Assembly (NCBI GenBank): GCA_023375675.1
Contig: JALQBC010000012.1
Span: forward strand, 434,001 to 498,000
Direction: 5' to 3'
DNA length: 64,000 nucleotides
From: Cytospora piceicola
Lineage: Eukaryota; Ascomycota; Sordariomycetes; Diaporthales; Cytosporaceae
Below, in pieces: positions 1 through 13,400 of this stretch. The notes under the pieces were generated by a model. That model was not told where the DNA came from and ran no database searches. It saw only the letters and a list, made by a program, of their open reading frames with translations. Within the stretch, counting starts at the first letter, position 1; each line of letters opens with the position of its first letter. A program made the position numbers and the translations under genes.

Positions 1-1415
1 GTCGCTGGAGAATCAAACCCTGGTTGGGTCGACCTTTTGGCCGCATCCCTGGTAGTGTGCATGGTGTGTATGGTGTGCGTACCTGATGTTCCTTGTGCCG
101 TACCTCGAGGGACTGTGACATGTTATGGACTTTGCCAGGCTTGCGTGCTTCACAAGGCAACTTACCCGGGGGATCGACCCTTGGCTATGCCGGAAGCTTG
201 GCATAGCACCCGGGTACCGTACCACGAAGGCCCCTTTGCTCCGAGCCGTCAGGCGATCCTGGTCTGCTGTACCACCCCAGACACCGTTCCGATGCAGCTA
301 CACGTCGTCATGAGACACGTTGGGTAGCAACTATCGTTGATGAGAGGGTGTGTAGAAGCAGGACTCGAATGGAAACACGTCCGGGGACCGGACATGCAGA
401 CGGGTTGCAATGCGGGTAACGCGATCGATAGTGGAAATAATACTGAGGACGTGAACAAATGATACCAAAACTCCAGTGCGGATGTATGTATTCCGTACAT
501 GAGGTCATATCACATGCCACATCTGGACCGAAGCTTGGCTATAACTACCTAGGTACTCAAGTAGACAAAGTTCTACTTACAGAAAGTTGTAAGATGCATG
601 CAAGCAACAACAGGCACACTGCAGAGATAGTTAGCTTCCCCGAACTCATGCATCAATGTTATACATGATGCGCTTCTCGACGAAACGTTACCTGCAGAGT
701 ATATCACATTACTGGATCGAGACTGTGGAGCTTCAAGTATATAAGATTGGCCTTGACCGGCCGCGGATCACCGGTCCGGAGCACATTATCTAGATGGGCC
801 TGAGGAGGAGGCGGGGTGTGTGAGAGATTCATAAACGGTTTCCAACGACTTTAGATCGGTCAGATTCACAAAGGTACATATGTGTACCGAGGTGCCTAGT
901 CACGCTTTTGAGTGATACAACGTTGACGGATCCAGAGCTGGCCGAGAAAGTCTTGTGAAACCATGCCGGGATGGACTGTGAACATTACACGTTTTGCTTG
1001 TGAATTGTTTGGCAAGTCTCGAGGGAGAGAATAATTCCGAGCTCTTGGCAATGACAAAGTATGATTGAATTCATATCAACAAAAAAGCAATCGCTGTATA
1101 TCCTGCAGAGATATAATATCTAGTGAACGCCGCTGGTATTGATGTTGGCGTGTGTGAAGGGTGTAGTGTGTGTGGCCTTGCAGCCGTGGCCAATCCGTAA
1201 ATTGCGTCTTCCCAATCAAGTTGCTGAAACCCAAGGCCTTCCTTTCTTTCCTTTTTCGCCTCCTCCTCAATGCGCCAGAAAAACAAATACTAAGAATAAA
1301 AATATAGCAACTCAAACCAAAACAAAGAGGCACAAACGCAAGTTCGGGAGACCGTAACCATCATAAAGCTGTGTAGCGAAGCAAGAGAATACGTGTGTCA
1401 TGACAGGAGAGGCCA
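1..1415. other. Intergenic, no gene recognised
   Basis: No open frame here resembles a known protein or has an ATG-led exon with splice signals. The stretch carries one copy of the palindrome TACCTAGGTA (546-555). The last 60 bases or so before 1416 are probably the 3' untranslated region of the gluconokinase on the minus strand. Confidence 0.6.
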
Positions 1416-2232
1416 TCATGCGGCGTCCTCGGCCAGCTCCGCGACGACCCGGTCCAGGGCGTCCCGGCTGACCTCGCCGACCGAGCCGCTGACGTCGAGG
1501 CTGATGACGTCCCTCTCCTCGGCGGTCGGGGGCTCGAGGATGGCGAACTGGCTGTGGACCATCTTCTCGCCCATGTAGTGGCCCTTGCGCTCGGCCACCC
1601 GCCGCAGCAGGACGGCCTCGGGGGCGTGCAGGTAGATGAAGTGGAGCTGGAGGCCCGGGGAGAAGTAGGGCGCCACGCGGATGACGTCCCGGTACTTGCG
1701 CTTGAGCGCCGAGCACGTCACCACGACGCCCTCGTTGCCCAGGTCGAGCTGCTTCAGCGCCTCCTCGCGCAGCCGCGTGAGCCAGTCCCAGCGGTCGGCG
1801 TCTGTGAGCGGGATGCCGTTGCTCATCTTCTCGACGTTGGCTATTGGGTGGAACTGCGAGGTCGTGTTAGAGGGATCATGGGAGGTAAAGTGACTTGGTG
1901 GAATGAGAGAATATAAATGTGGGGTGGAGGGGGGGTGTAAGTGCGGAGAAAGAGAAAAAAGAACGTACCTCGTCGCCTTCTATGTAGGGCATGTTGAGAG
2001 AGTCGGCAACATGCTTAGCTACGGTGCTCTTACCACAGCCCGCGGGGCCTGTGACTAGCCATATGTGGTGGTGTTTGGGGTGGTCGCGGCCATTGGTGGC
2101 TACGGTGCCGTTGGTCGCCAAGATTTCCGCGGGCCTCTTGGTAGAGGCTATGACCTGCCGGGGTGCCGACATGTTGGTTGGTGATACTGGTGGTTGTCCG
2201 TTGACGGACACAGGAGTATTGTAGGATAGCAT
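1416..2232 (-). CDS. Gluconokinase (thermoresistant GntK-type carbohydrate kinase), two exons
   Basis: Predicted to phosphorylate D-gluconate with ATP to 6-phosphogluconate in the cytosol, feeding the pentose phosphate pathway. Exons are 2232-1969 and 1853-1416, giving 233 residues. The intron has donor GTACGT and acceptor CAG, and joins EGDE to FHPIANVEKMSNGIPLTD, which is the substrate-binding block of the GntK family. A P-loop, GPAGCGKST, lies at about residues 62-70. The downstream blocks DRWDWL, VVVTCSALKRKYRD, LHFIYLHAP and KGHYMGEKMVHSQF are in family order. The first ATG (2232) adds about 20 residues to the alternative Met-21 start (2172), and either could be used. Length is normal for fungal members. 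There is no operon context; the next gene, HEM14, is 4 kb away. Family recognition is firm; the choice of start is less so. Confidence 0.93.
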
Positions 2233-3008
2233 GTTGGCTAGCGTTTATGTTGTGCTTGTTGTCTCCGGTTGGCTGGTAGAAAACTTTCCCCTTGGACGTC
2301 TTCCAGAGGATGTTGTTGCGAGTCGCAGGTGAGGTGTGGTGACGCTGTTGTGGCAGGTGGTGGTAATCCTTCCCGGTGTTTTTGTTTTTTTTTTTGTTTC
2401 CGTGTACTGTGTACTGTGTAGATGGTACACTTAGTGGTATATATAACGTGTACAATAAGTTTTGACGTAGGAACGTATTGTGATTAATGCCTTATATAAG
2501 TGAGAAGGGCACAAGGGAACTGCAAAGCCGGGGGGGTAGTTGGCAAACCAATTTGAGATATATCAAAGACCAACAAGTTCCAGGGAGGGGCGGGGGGAAA
2601 TGACCGAAGAGATCACGACGAAGTTGGCCAGTGGGCCGATCGGGGTAATTATATGTTCGCGAAGGGTGGACGAGCATCAGGTTGAGACGAGCCGTCCCTC
2701 TCCGCGGCTGGGTCACCGCCGTCAGCGCGGGCCATCCATCCATGGATCCTTTTTGAGGTACTAAAAAAACACCCCGGGACGAGGACCGGGGACCGGGGAA
2801 GATCGCCCACCCACACAGGTACATCCAGTACATCCTAAGTACATGGCATGTATCTCGAAGGGCCGCTAGAAGCGGCAGTTCTGCTCCCAAGGTGGCAGTG
2901 CCCTGGATCTCCCAGGAACCTCGATCCGCATTGTTACAGAGCAAATACGTCGGCTCGTCGGGTTAGGATGTGGTCATGGTCAGGATGCAGATGGTACGTG
3001 GGACGAAT

Positions 3009-3023
3009 ACACACACACACACA

Positions 3024-3070
<47 letters not shown>
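3009..3070. repeat. Compound dinucleotide microsatellite (AC)n-(GA)n
   Basis: About nine AC units run directly into about twenty-one GA units. It lies in non-coding sequence, so it is expected to vary in length between isolates. Confidence 0.95.
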
Positions 3071-3073
<3 letters not shown>

Positions 3074-3668
3074 CGAGAGAGGCACAGAAGAAGTCAAGCC
3101 TCGATTTCATGTGCTCGCCCGATGTCACGTTTCCCGTCAGGTGTGTGGAAGAGGTCGTCTCAGGTGCAGGTACAAGGAAGTACAGAGGCGACTGGTCCTG
3201 ACGCAATCTTGGGTCTGGAGAATACCGGAGAAGCGTGGGATATTTCTGCATGTTGTGGGGAATGCAAGCCAAAATCCCACGTTTCCAACGAGAAACCCAC
3301 AACTGCCAGACTGCGGACGTACATATCCGTACGGGCCACCATGTTGACCATGACCAAGCTAAGAATACCATTACCTACCTATGTACCGACTGTAAATACG
3401 TCAAGAACTACAGGAGGTACCATGGTTTCCGGAAGTCGGGGTATCTCGGTGTCATGAAAAGATCATACATCGAACTTGTCTAGAGGACTGAAAAAACCCT
3501 CTACCACAGTAGTACATACCAACGCCTGCCAACCTGCAGTAGGTACGTACTTAAGTACCTAGGTGCATGGTACGTAAGGAGTCAGAGAGTGCCGAGGGCC
3601 AAAGAACCTTGTCCCTGTCTGGAACAGCGGAGGCAGAGAAGAAAAAGAAGAAAAAGAAGCAGAGGAAG

Positions 3669-3761
3669 AAAAAAAACCCAACGACGGGAATTGAACCCGA
3701 GTCGAAGCGGGTCCGTGTCGCGTGGGGGTCCCCAAGGTGCCGCCGTTCTCGCCATTCCCGT
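3669..3761 (-). other. Possible Pol III promoter relic (tRNA-like A box, B box, T-run)
   Basis: On the minus strand, TGGCGAGAACGG (3754-3743) fits the tRNA A-box pattern, GGGTTCAATTCCC (3698-3686) fits the B box and T-loop, and a run of eight T follows. No paired acceptor stem can be drawn: the 3' strand after the T arm is CGTTGGG and no CCCAACG lies upstream. A functional tRNA is therefore unlikely. A decayed tRNA or a tRNA-derived SINE fragment would look like this, but chance cannot be excluded. Confidence 0.25.
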
Positions 3762-6199
3762 GACACTTTTTTGGTTTTTAGTTTGTACATAGACTATGTA
3801 GTCTTCTCGTCACCCTCGTGGGCTTTGGCTCTGACCAACCACGCCGCACTGTTCAGGCTCCTACTTCATCATCAGGCTGAAAATTAGGGGCCAGCAACTT
3901 CAAGTTGTTGGTTCCAGGTCCAGGTAGGTAGCTCCCTTGTAGCCCAGGCCCAGTTCGGTTTTCCCATCCGAATTCGAAGGGGGGCCACAGAAGACCGATC
4001 CAAATCTCGGCGACAGCGAGAGAAAAAGAAGCAGGTACTGTAGAAAGGAAGAACTAAAGAAACGATGAAGAGGGAAATCAGGAAATGTAAGGGCTTGGTG
4101 GGTTCCGCCCTGCCGTCGTTAGAATACATATCTTGACTTTGTGTCACATTGTTCTGGAAGTCCTGGAGGGGTACACTATTTATTCCCACAAGATCCACGA
4201 TCTCCCGGGTTTCAGTGTATTTATTAACAGGCAACCGGGCAAAGGCAAGAAAAAAGGAAAAGCAAAACTCCTTCCTCCCACACCCCCCCCCCAAAAAAAA
4301 GGGAACACGGCAATCTGTAAAATTAAGGTGTCCACTCACAGCTGGAGTCTACAATGGTCGACTTGCGGCAATACATACTTCCTTCCCTATATTTACTTAG
4401 TAAGTACCTACTGTACATACATACCTAGGTACCTACATACTGTAAAGTGGATGGTTGTCTCGGCAGGCCGTACTACTGGGTAAGTAGTGTAGCCCTCCGG
4501 AAGGCGGGGCCGGCTCGCTGACAGGTATTGACTGTATCATAATCCTGTCGCAGAGTCACGCAGTGCAACAATGCAATGCACCCGTCCTGTCCTCATTCGA
4601 ACTGGCTTCCAGCCTTCTTTCCTTTTTCTCCTTTCTCGGACATACCTCTCTTCCCCGAGTTATGCAGCTGGCCGCATCGCCAGCCCGAGGGTCCCGGGTC
4701 CGTTGTCTTGTTTGTGCTTAAGTAGGCAACATGGGCCGAAGATGAAGCTGGGGCATGGCAAGCTGGCTGGGGGGGGGGGCCGAGAAGACATGGTAAAACA
4801 CTTATCCTCGTCCCCCCCCCCACGCTAGTAGAGGAGCTGAGGAGCTGAGGAGTTACACAGTACTGTGGTACATACAGAGCTGCCAGCCCGCCTCAACATT
4901 TCAATGATGCAGATCACGACAGTCCGTTCGTTCACAGTTCACCATGGTTTAACCGTGGCAGTCGCAGGCAGCATTGATGGGCGACATCACAACAGGTGTG
5001 GGCCACGATCCTCTAATACGGCCAAAATTGCCGATTTCATCGGGGGCTTTTGCCGTGCTGGGCACGCAAGTACGAAGCATTGACTTTGTCATTCACTTTG
5101 TGTCTGTGTCATCCAGAGACGTAATATTTCCAAACTTAAAGTGTTCGGTAGGTCGGCGTTACGCCGGCAGCACCTCCCGTCATGATGCAATGAGTTGGCC
5201 GAGGCCATCCATCCATGGATGACAGTTCCAAGGTTATTAGATGCTGAAACTCGCCAGTGCCTAGAGCCCCTCTTTCACCTGTCATAGGCTCCATGACTGT
5301 GGCCGTGCATTCCGTACCAAATAAATGCCTCCTTCCAAAATGTCACGTCCTCACGGAGGTGTCGTGTGATGAGATGGCTGAACTGACCCGATTGGCTGTG
5401 GCCAAATTGCGATGCATCGCCAGCATCCCCAGTGGCGGCCGGAGGATTGCGAGATCAACTCTCCCGTCGCGCTTGATCGGATAGGCGCTTAAAAGGTTGG
5501 CTGCTGCGTGTCGAAGCCTTTTGATCCTCGACTCCCCTCCCCCCGACCATCTCCATGTTGGTACCGGACAGACGATGTCGGACACCTTGGAAGGGTCCAG
5601 GCCTGCAACACGCTGATGTTCCCAAAGCTAACAGGCATATTGGGAGAGATCACACGTCTCTTTTGCTACATAGTAGATTGCAAATATCTCGTACAGTAAT
5701 TTCCAACTGTAGGACCAGTTAGGATGCCAGCCTCAGAGTGTCGTGGCTGAATTCTTGGAGGCGCTTGAGCGCACACCAGCCCTGGCACGATCTCTCACTC
5801 GACATGGCACCGCATAATATGGTAAGACAAGCCTTTCATAACATATACTTGAATACGCTTGGCCTCTTCCACTGAGAAGTAGGAGCCACTGCCTTTTCTC
5901 GGGTTGTTGCTGGTAAGAAGTCCAAGATGCCAGGTTCTAGTTGTCCCGTTCTTGTTTAAATAACATTTCGCGTCGGTAATTTTGCGAATTTGTAGTAGCT
6001 GAGAGCTATGGCGCATGGTGGACCTGATTTGTACTTAGGTAAGGTGTAGACCCCGGGAGCCCTCTGAAAGGTCCTGTAAGGTCCCCACCCAATGGGAATA
6101 TTACCGATTGGCCACCTGGGCAGTTACCACACCTAGGTACTTTCTTGCCTCCCGAGCTGATCCTTGTCCATCAGCCTTGCTACTGACGTTCGACATCGC

Positions 6200-6262
6200 A
6201 TGACCATGTTCTCCTTCACACATTCTCCAACCAAGGCCACCACTTTTGGCCTTTATTTATGA
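6200..6262 (+). other. Upstream ORF (20 codons) in the HEM14 leader
   Basis: An ATG at 6200 opens a 20-codon frame ending in TGA at 6262, just 19 bases before the HEM14 start and in a different frame. If the transcript begins upstream of 6200, ribosomes would meet this frame first. The transcription start is not known, so its use is inferred. Confidence 0.35.
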
Positions 6263-6281
6263 AGACCCATACATCCTCGCT

Positions 6282-8384
6282 ATGGTCTCTCACTTGACCA
6301 ATGAAGCTCGACGGGCTTTGTTGAGAGCCTACTGCATCGGCCCAAGGCGCATACTGGCCCAGCGACAACACAGCGCACGACGCATCATCCAGCCGTCGAC
6401 TCCCTATTCGAGCTTTGCGCCAGCCACCGTAACGGCAGCCCGTACCATACAATCGCTCCAACCCGGTCACTTCAGAGGCAGTCTAGCTTCGAGAAGTTAT
6501 GCGACAATCTCGAATTCCGAACCACCCAAGGACATCGCCGTCCTCGGCGGTGGTCTGACCGGCCTGACCACTGCCTACTACCTGACGCGCTTCCACCCCG
6601 AGGCCAAGATCACCCTATATGAATCGGGCGACAGGCTGGGAGGATGGATAGACACGGAGCAGGTTGAGGTCAAGAATTCGGAGGGGGAGGATGTCACAAT
6701 CAGCTTCGAACGTGGTGCGCGCGCCGTGTCGCCCCAGTCTGCCCTCACCCGCTGGGAAGACTTCGTGCTATACGACATGGTATGATGGTCCCGACGGTCC
6801 GACTCGCCAGGCTTTACTTCCCGCTGATGCGATGCTTGTCAGGTCGACCAACTCAACCTCCTCGAGGAGGCTGATGCCTTGCCAAAAGACAATGAGGTGA
6901 TCAAGAACCGCTACGTCTACTATCCCGACCATCTGGTTTGCATGCCGGGTAACCTGCCGACGACCTTGTTGGGCAGGCTCGGATGGGCAACTGGAATACT
7001 CTATCAGATTTTGACGGAGCCTGTTTTCAAGAACCTCTTCGGATCGGTCAAGTCGATGCTTTTGGCTTCGAACAGGGACAGTGCTGTAGGGAAAAAGCGG
7101 GCCATTGAAAACCGTGGGAGGCCTGCAGAGGGACCATCGAGACACGCCGTTGCGGACATCAAAGACATGTCCATAGGCGAATACTTCCAGTCAGTCTTCG
7201 AGCGCCCGGATCTTATCAACAACCTATTGTCAGCATTGGTTCACGGCATCTGGGGAGGCGACGTCTGGAAACTGAGCATGCTGGAAGGCACCTTCGCACA
7301 AGCTCTTCTTCAACGGCAGCACCCTGGAGAGGCTTTGATGCCTGTCCGGGATCACGATATCTACTCCTTCCGAGATGTTGCGATAAGGAACGAACAGGTC
7401 TTCAAACTGGCGACCCATTTTGGACCCAAGATTGGATACATCAGCTTTCGCAACGGCTTCAGCACCATCACGGACGCATTGGCTGATGTTCTGAGGGAGA
7501 ACCCCAACGTAACTATCAAGACGAGCACCCCGGTTACGTCAATAAGATACGAACAAGGCAAGGCAGTGGTTGCTTCCTCTGCTGCCGAAAGTTCGCACGA
7601 CAAGGTCATATCGAGTCTTTACAGCGGAGCACTCGCCAAGCTGACCGGCGACGCCCTCCCCACCCTCAAGAGCCACAGCTCGGCGGTAACAATCCAGATA
7701 GTCAACCTCTGGTACCCCAACCAACACCTTACATCTCGCCACCCCGGCTTCGGCTACCTCATCCCACAGTCCGTGCCCGTGGAGCAGAACCCACACGCAG
7801 CCCTGGGCGTGATCTTCGACTCGGACCGCGAGGCGGCCTCAAACTCCCCGGAGAGGGAGACGGCGCCGGGGACGAAGCTGACGGTCATGCTGGGCGGCCA
7901 CTACTGGGACTACCTGGAGGCCGACGCGTGGCCCGACGCCCAGGAGGCGACAGCCATGGCCATGGACACGGTCCAGCGGCAGCTGGGCATCCCGCCCACG
8001 GAGCCGGTGCACGCGGGCACCAAGGTGTGCCGCGAGTGCATACCGCAGCACCTCGTCGGGCACCGCGAGGCGATGGCGCGGGCCCACACGGAGCTCTACG
8101 AGGCCTTCCGCGGCACCCTGGCCGTGGTCGGCGGCTCGTACACGGCGCCCGGCGTGCTGCCCAGCCTCAAGGCCGCGCGGGACATGGCGCTGAAGGTGTC
8201 CGGGCAGGGGTACAAGCTGACGGACGGCACCGAGTACAACATGACGCACGTCGGGGAGACGGGGCTGGGCCGTTTCGTGGGGAGGAACGAGACGTACCGG
8301 CTGTGGAGCAGGGAGAGGCTGCCGTACCGGTTTGGAAACACCAAGGGCGCGTTTGATGATAAGGAGATGGGGACGGAGAAGTAA
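6282..8384 (+). CDS. HEM14: Protoporphyrinogen oxidase, mitochondrial (heme biosynthesis)
   Basis: Catalyses the six-electron, oxygen-dependent oxidation of protoporphyrinogen IX to protoporphyrin IX, the penultimate step of heme synthesis, at the mitochondrial inner membrane. Exons are 6282-6779 and 6843-8384 (679 residues); the intron has donor GTATGA and acceptor CAG and joins ...LYDM to VDQLNLLEE. The first 75 residues or so are rich in Arg, Ala and Ser and nearly free of acidic residues, as in a mitochondrial presequence. The FAD dinucleotide-binding fold is DIAVLGGGLTGLTTAYYL (about residues 84-101), followed by YESGDRLGGW and FERGARAVSP. The C-terminal block VVGGSYTAPGVLPSLKAARDMA is the second FAD-contact region. 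The start is the first in-frame ATG; further upstream the frame has only non-ATG codons. A short uORF precedes it. Confidence 0.95.
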
Positions 8385-9187
8385 AAGCACGTGTCCCGGG
8401 AATCGGCCCGCTGTTGTTGTACAACACTGTATCAAAACGAAGCTCGGCGAGAAATAAGTCGGATCAAAAGAAGATGTTCTTTGCTGGAGCCATGTGCTCA
8501 ACCACGGCTCGTCTCGTCGCGATATAGAGCTATATGGACCCATGATTTCGGGTTGCGGACGGCACTTACCAGCGAGGCGGTTTTGGGACGAGGCAACGAA
8601 CTGGGCGGGGGGTTATAATCAACGAAGTGTATAATCGAACCAGGCTATTGTTTGACAGCATTGTGCGTGCCTCTTCGTCTTCGCCAAGAGAAGTCGAAAA
8701 CATCCAATCTAGTTGCCCACTCAGAAGTCAGTACGAAGGTTTGGAATTACTACCGTGTCTCAAGCAATGGTGATTGTGATGACTTTTATAAAAATAATAA
8801 GAGAAGTAAAGCCGCAATCACGGCATGGATCATTCAGCAACTCGGTTTCCTCTCAAAGAGTCTTCAATGGTGGTATCGTTTGGTCCCAGGCATACCTATA
8901 CAATATCTACATCCGAAACGATGGACATGGCAAGATTGTTGCCCGAGAAAATATACGAAGATTCGAAGGAAACATAGAAAAAGAAGAAAACACCATTGCT
9001 GATAGTCCGAAACCCATTTTAGTAACTCCCAGCTTTCAAACAAATATTGGTATATAAGTAAGTACCCAAAGACTGACTCATCAAGGAAAGGCGAAAAGCA
9101 AAAGAACAAAGAAAAACGATATACGGCGATCAATGCTATATGGCTTTATATCGTGCGCCGAACCACTTGAAGGCGTTTCGGCTCTCT
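8385..9187. other. Convergent intergenic region
   Basis: This separates the 3' ends of HEM14 (plus) and the zinc-finger gene (minus). I see no gene here. It should hold both 3' untranslated regions and polyadenylation signals. Confidence 0.6.
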
Positions 9188-10454
9188 TCAGTAACCCCCA
9201 TGCGTCGTGTCCGGCGAAAACGGCGAGCCGAGCTTGACCTCCACGGGGACCCCCCGTCGCAGCTCCAGGGGGAGACCCACCCCCCTGCTCCCCTCGCGCC
9301 TCCCCCCCTGGGAGGACCCGGAGCTGTGCGCCCGCGGCGGCGACTCGTCCGACCCGGACCTCTCGGCACGCTCCCGTCTCTTCTCGTATGACGACTCCGG
9401 CGGCGCGGGTGTCTGGCGCGCAGACCCATCCTGAGGTGTCGGCCTCGACCCTCCGGCCTCAGACCGGCGGCGCGCCCTGTCCCCGTCCTCGTTGGGTACC
9501 GCGCCGGGGTCGACCTCCTGCCGGGGACGGCGCTGTTGCTGCGGGGGTTCTACCTCCCGGTACGCCCCCGCCGGCTGGTCCCTGACCGGGCCCCCGGCCG
9601 CCGCCGAGTCCTTCCCGGCACCGGCGCCGGCGCCACCGTTCCCGGCGCCATCGAGGCCCCCGGCACTGTTGCCGGCCACCACCGTGCTGCTCCAGGCGCC
9701 ACCGCCGGCCGGGCCGGCCGCGGCCGCGGGCGCGGCGGGGCGCGGCGCCGCCGCGCTGGGCACGATGACGTTGAGCACGCAGTCGTCCAGGTGCTCGTAG
9801 AACTCCTGCGCCGTGGAGAACTGGGTCTGGCAGATGGAGCACCTGGCGGTCGCGCCGCCCTGGGAGGACGCCCCCCCGCCGCCGGCGCCGCCGCCTTCCC
9901 GGGACGCCGCCGCGGGGCCGGAGGCGGAGGAGGAGGAGGAGGACCCGGCGCCGGCGCCGGCGCCGCCTCCCAGGGCCGTCTGCTTCCTGCTGTTGGGCGG
10001 GGTCTGCTCGACGTTGTGGACGGCCGTCAGGTGCCTCTTGAAGACGTCGGCGCGGTTGAAGGACTTCTCGTAGGCGGTGCCGGACCCGGGGCAGAAGGGG
10101 CACGCCATGGTGCCCTTGTAGTGCGTCAGCGCGTGGCGGTTCTTGTCGTACTTGCGGGCGAACCCCTTGGCGTGGTACTCGCAGGTCTCGATGGGGCACT
10201 TCTCGGGCCTCTCCTCCATGTGCGTCAGCATGTGGGCCGCGAGGTCCTTGAAGACGCGGCCGCACTGCGGGTGCGGGCAGCGGTTCCGGTTCGGGGCGGG
10301 CACGTTGTCGTCTGGTCTGCTGGTGGTGGTGGTGGTGGCGGTGGTGGTGGTACTACTCGCGATGTTGGCGAAGCCCGTGGTCGTGTTGGTCTGGAAATGG
10401 ATCGTGGCCGGGGCGGGGCGCGGCGGTGTCCCCAGAGGTGGTGCTGCAAGCAGA

Positions 10455-10493
<39 letters not shown>

Positions 10494-13400
10494 TGCTGCG
10501 CAGCTAGAGAATAAGGAGGGATGTTGCGAGGCAGCGGGGATGGTGCCGGGGCAAGCCTGGGCACCTCGAGAATCGACGATCGACGGCTGCTCTGCGGGGA
10601 TACGGGCCCAGGTTGCTGCTGTCTAAAGTCCGCATCCTCCTCACCGCTGTCCGAGTCCTGGTCGTTGGCGTCTTGGACAGGCTGTCGCACCTCCCTCATC
10701 CAATCCTTCAAGATCGTCATCGGTGGCCAGTCCCCGCTGGCCTTGCCGCCCCGGTGAGGGTTGAAGTGGGCTCTTCGCAGGTGGGCGGCGGCGTTGTAAT
10801 AGGCGCCGTAGCGCTTCTGTGTGACACACGCCTTGCACTTGGACAGCGGTACAACTGGCTCTGGCGACCCCAGGCCGTAGTTCTGTGGCTGGGAGCAGAC
10901 CCATCTCTTGACGAGAGCGGCGTGCTTAGCATCGTTGTGCCTCCGAAGCTCATGCTCGCCTCGAAACCCTTCAGGGTACTCGTTGCATTTTGCGCAATAC
11001 ACTCTGCGGAGTGGTGGCCGTTGATACGCGGGCCGTATCCTCGACGCGGGGATCGGGGATGTCAAGCCTCTGCCACCACTCCGGAAGATGGGGCTCTCGG
11101 CGACGGTGTGTCTGCGCCCAGGACTCATGACTTGCGGAGACATCAACAGCCTGTCCGACGAAAGCTTGGGAACAAAGAACTCCCTGTCCTGGTATCCTGC
11201 GCTTGGAGTCCACGGATCACCGACGGTTCGCACTTCCGGCAATGGTCTCCGAGGTTCTTCCCCGGATCTGGGCATTGGCGGCAGCGCGAAAAGCCCTGGT
11301 CGGCCAGGAGAAGTCCTCTGCCGGATGAAGCTATTGGCAAAGGGGCCGTTGAGGTCGCCGCCTCCGAGGAGCATCAGGAACTCTTTAGCCGACGGTATCC
11401 CTTGCTCGGCCCAAGAGTCTCGCCTTGTGATGATGGCCAAGAAGTTGAATATGCCCCTTTCTTCATCACTCAGGTGCACTTGTAGATCATCGAGAATCAT
11501 CGGTGACGCCGCGGCAAACGCGCTGACTAGAGCCTTGTAGACGCTTGTCATGCTTGCTGCGACCGAGGACGTATTGTTGCCAGACAGAGGGCTTACCCTT
11601 GAGCTGGTCGAAGCAAGGTCCGCTAGTAAAGCCCTGACGACACTAAATATACATAGCGAAGCAAAGACAGCAAGCCAGGCCCGTGGATCGAGTGGGACAC
11701 CCCTCAGGGTGATGTTCTCAAATGACTGTAGGTACTCAGCCATGCAGCTATATAGCAGCCGGTATCGACCATAGCTAGACGATTCGTCGAAATATGAATG
11801 CGCCAGAGTGTTGCCTCTTTCTGCATGTATGGTTGGCTCAGGCTGTTGCAAGTCATAGAACAGAACTTCTCTCAGCAGTATCTTCGCATGGTACAGCACT
11901 GGATAATTGGCAATCTCAGCACTTCTATTCGGTGATATATATCCCGTCAGCTTGAGCAGCTGCCAGAAGTCGTATGCTGTGTTGCTCATATTCCAGCTTG
12001 CGGCTAGGACCCTCAGCGACGGCGGTGGCCTCTCGGCTGGCTCTCGTGGGAACGAAGAAATGGATAGATTAGAGGGCGGAAACCTTGGCAAGTCCTCGGT
12101 CCACCAGAAGCCATCGTCGAAATCGAGTTGGCCCTTCACCATCCTCGATATGTCGGGGTTAACCGGATAACTTTGTTCGAGAATCTCATTCATATTTCGG
12201 CGTTGTGCAAGGGGTGATACCAGCGGGGTTTGACTCTGGCGTGGTGAGATTGAAACTGCTTTTCGTCAGTTACAAGTCAAGTTAGGAAGGGGATACACTC
12301 GACGGACTTGGAACTAAGGTCTCAGCGAGAGAAGCGAGTGGTCCTCTATGGCAACCAAGCGCAACCCAAAAATCCTCAGAGGCAGAATCCGCTTGATCAG
12401 TGCAGAACGAACAAGGATCGTTCGAGTCGCACTACAGAATTAGAGTCGTCCTACTCCCGATGGCATTTAGCAAGGTCTTGCTTACCGCTGTCCTCGAGAC
12501 GTTGCAACGAAGACATGGCTCAACATCGCGCAGTAGCCTGAGCTCCTCAATAGACTCGAGCCTGGATTGTCCAACGCGGCTGCGCTTCAAAGGTGGGAGG
12601 AGCGGGTCTACTTCGGAGTCTGCTGAGCCTCGCGGATCTCTCGCAGGTGCCGGAGGCTCGGATATGAACGAGTAAGACCTTAGGGTGTCTCTGTGGTCCC
12701 GGGGAAGTCCTGGAATTGGGGGAGTTGCGAGCTGCAGACTGCCAATGGGCCGTGGCAAATAGTGCGGCGATGATTGTGTCGGGTGCTCAGTGCTGTAGTT
12801 GCGATACTGTGAAGACTGGTCAGGAAAGATCAGCGGCGGTGTGCCACTGACAGACAAACCAGAATCCCTCTTTGACAATACTGAATGCTCCCTGATGTGG
12901 TGGTCTCGGTCTTCTTGAGTTGGGAACCCGTATATGTAGTGCAGACACCTGTCGTCCCAGCATTTGAACGAGCGAGGACCCCGGAACTTGGACAGGAGAC
13001 TGTCTCTCAACCTCCAACTCCGGGCGATTGGGTCAAACTGGGCTATATTTCTCTCGAGCCATGTCTCGTAACCGGCTGGAGCATCATCACGGAAATAGAG
13101 CCTCAAAGGCTCAGTCGCCTTGGGATCGTTGGGATCAAGACCTGTCGTAGCAGAAGAAGGTGAGGTTATTGATCCATTTTATTCGAGAGAACATGGTTTT
13201 GAGCTTGAGCATACCTTGTTCTAGACAAGCTGTCTCAATACACTCGCAGTGGTACTGAAGTGCTCTCGCATCCTCCATCTCAGACAAGATGGGGATCTTA
13301 TCAGATATGCCTATGGTACAACAGAATCAGACGAAGGAAAGGGGCGCCAAGATGGAATGATCAGTGTTGTCTTGGATAATTTCTACATATCCAAGAACGA

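Larger units (their letters stand above)
2233..6281. other. Intergenic, repeat-rich spacer
   Basis: No protein-coding gene is recognisable in these 4 kb. The spacer holds an (AC)n/(GA)n microsatellite (3009-3070), a RNA-polymerase-III-like box pair on the minus strand (3686-3754), homopolymer runs of G or C near 4769-4779 and 4812-4821, and copies of the CCTAGG-centred palindrome at 3556 (TACCTAGGTG), 4422 (exact) and 6130 (CACCTAGGTA). The last part must contain the HEM14 promoter and leader. Confidence 0.55.

Noticed and set aside
3679..3761. A complete tRNA gene on the minus strand
   Set aside because: The T arm fits but the 7-bp acceptor stem and a convincing anticodon arm cannot be formed.
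9536..10507. Long plus-strand frames rich in Gly/Ala/Arg opposite the zinc-finger gene
   Set aside because: They are mirror images of GC-rich low-complexity codons of the minus-strand gene; the minus frame has real zinc-finger motifs, these have none.
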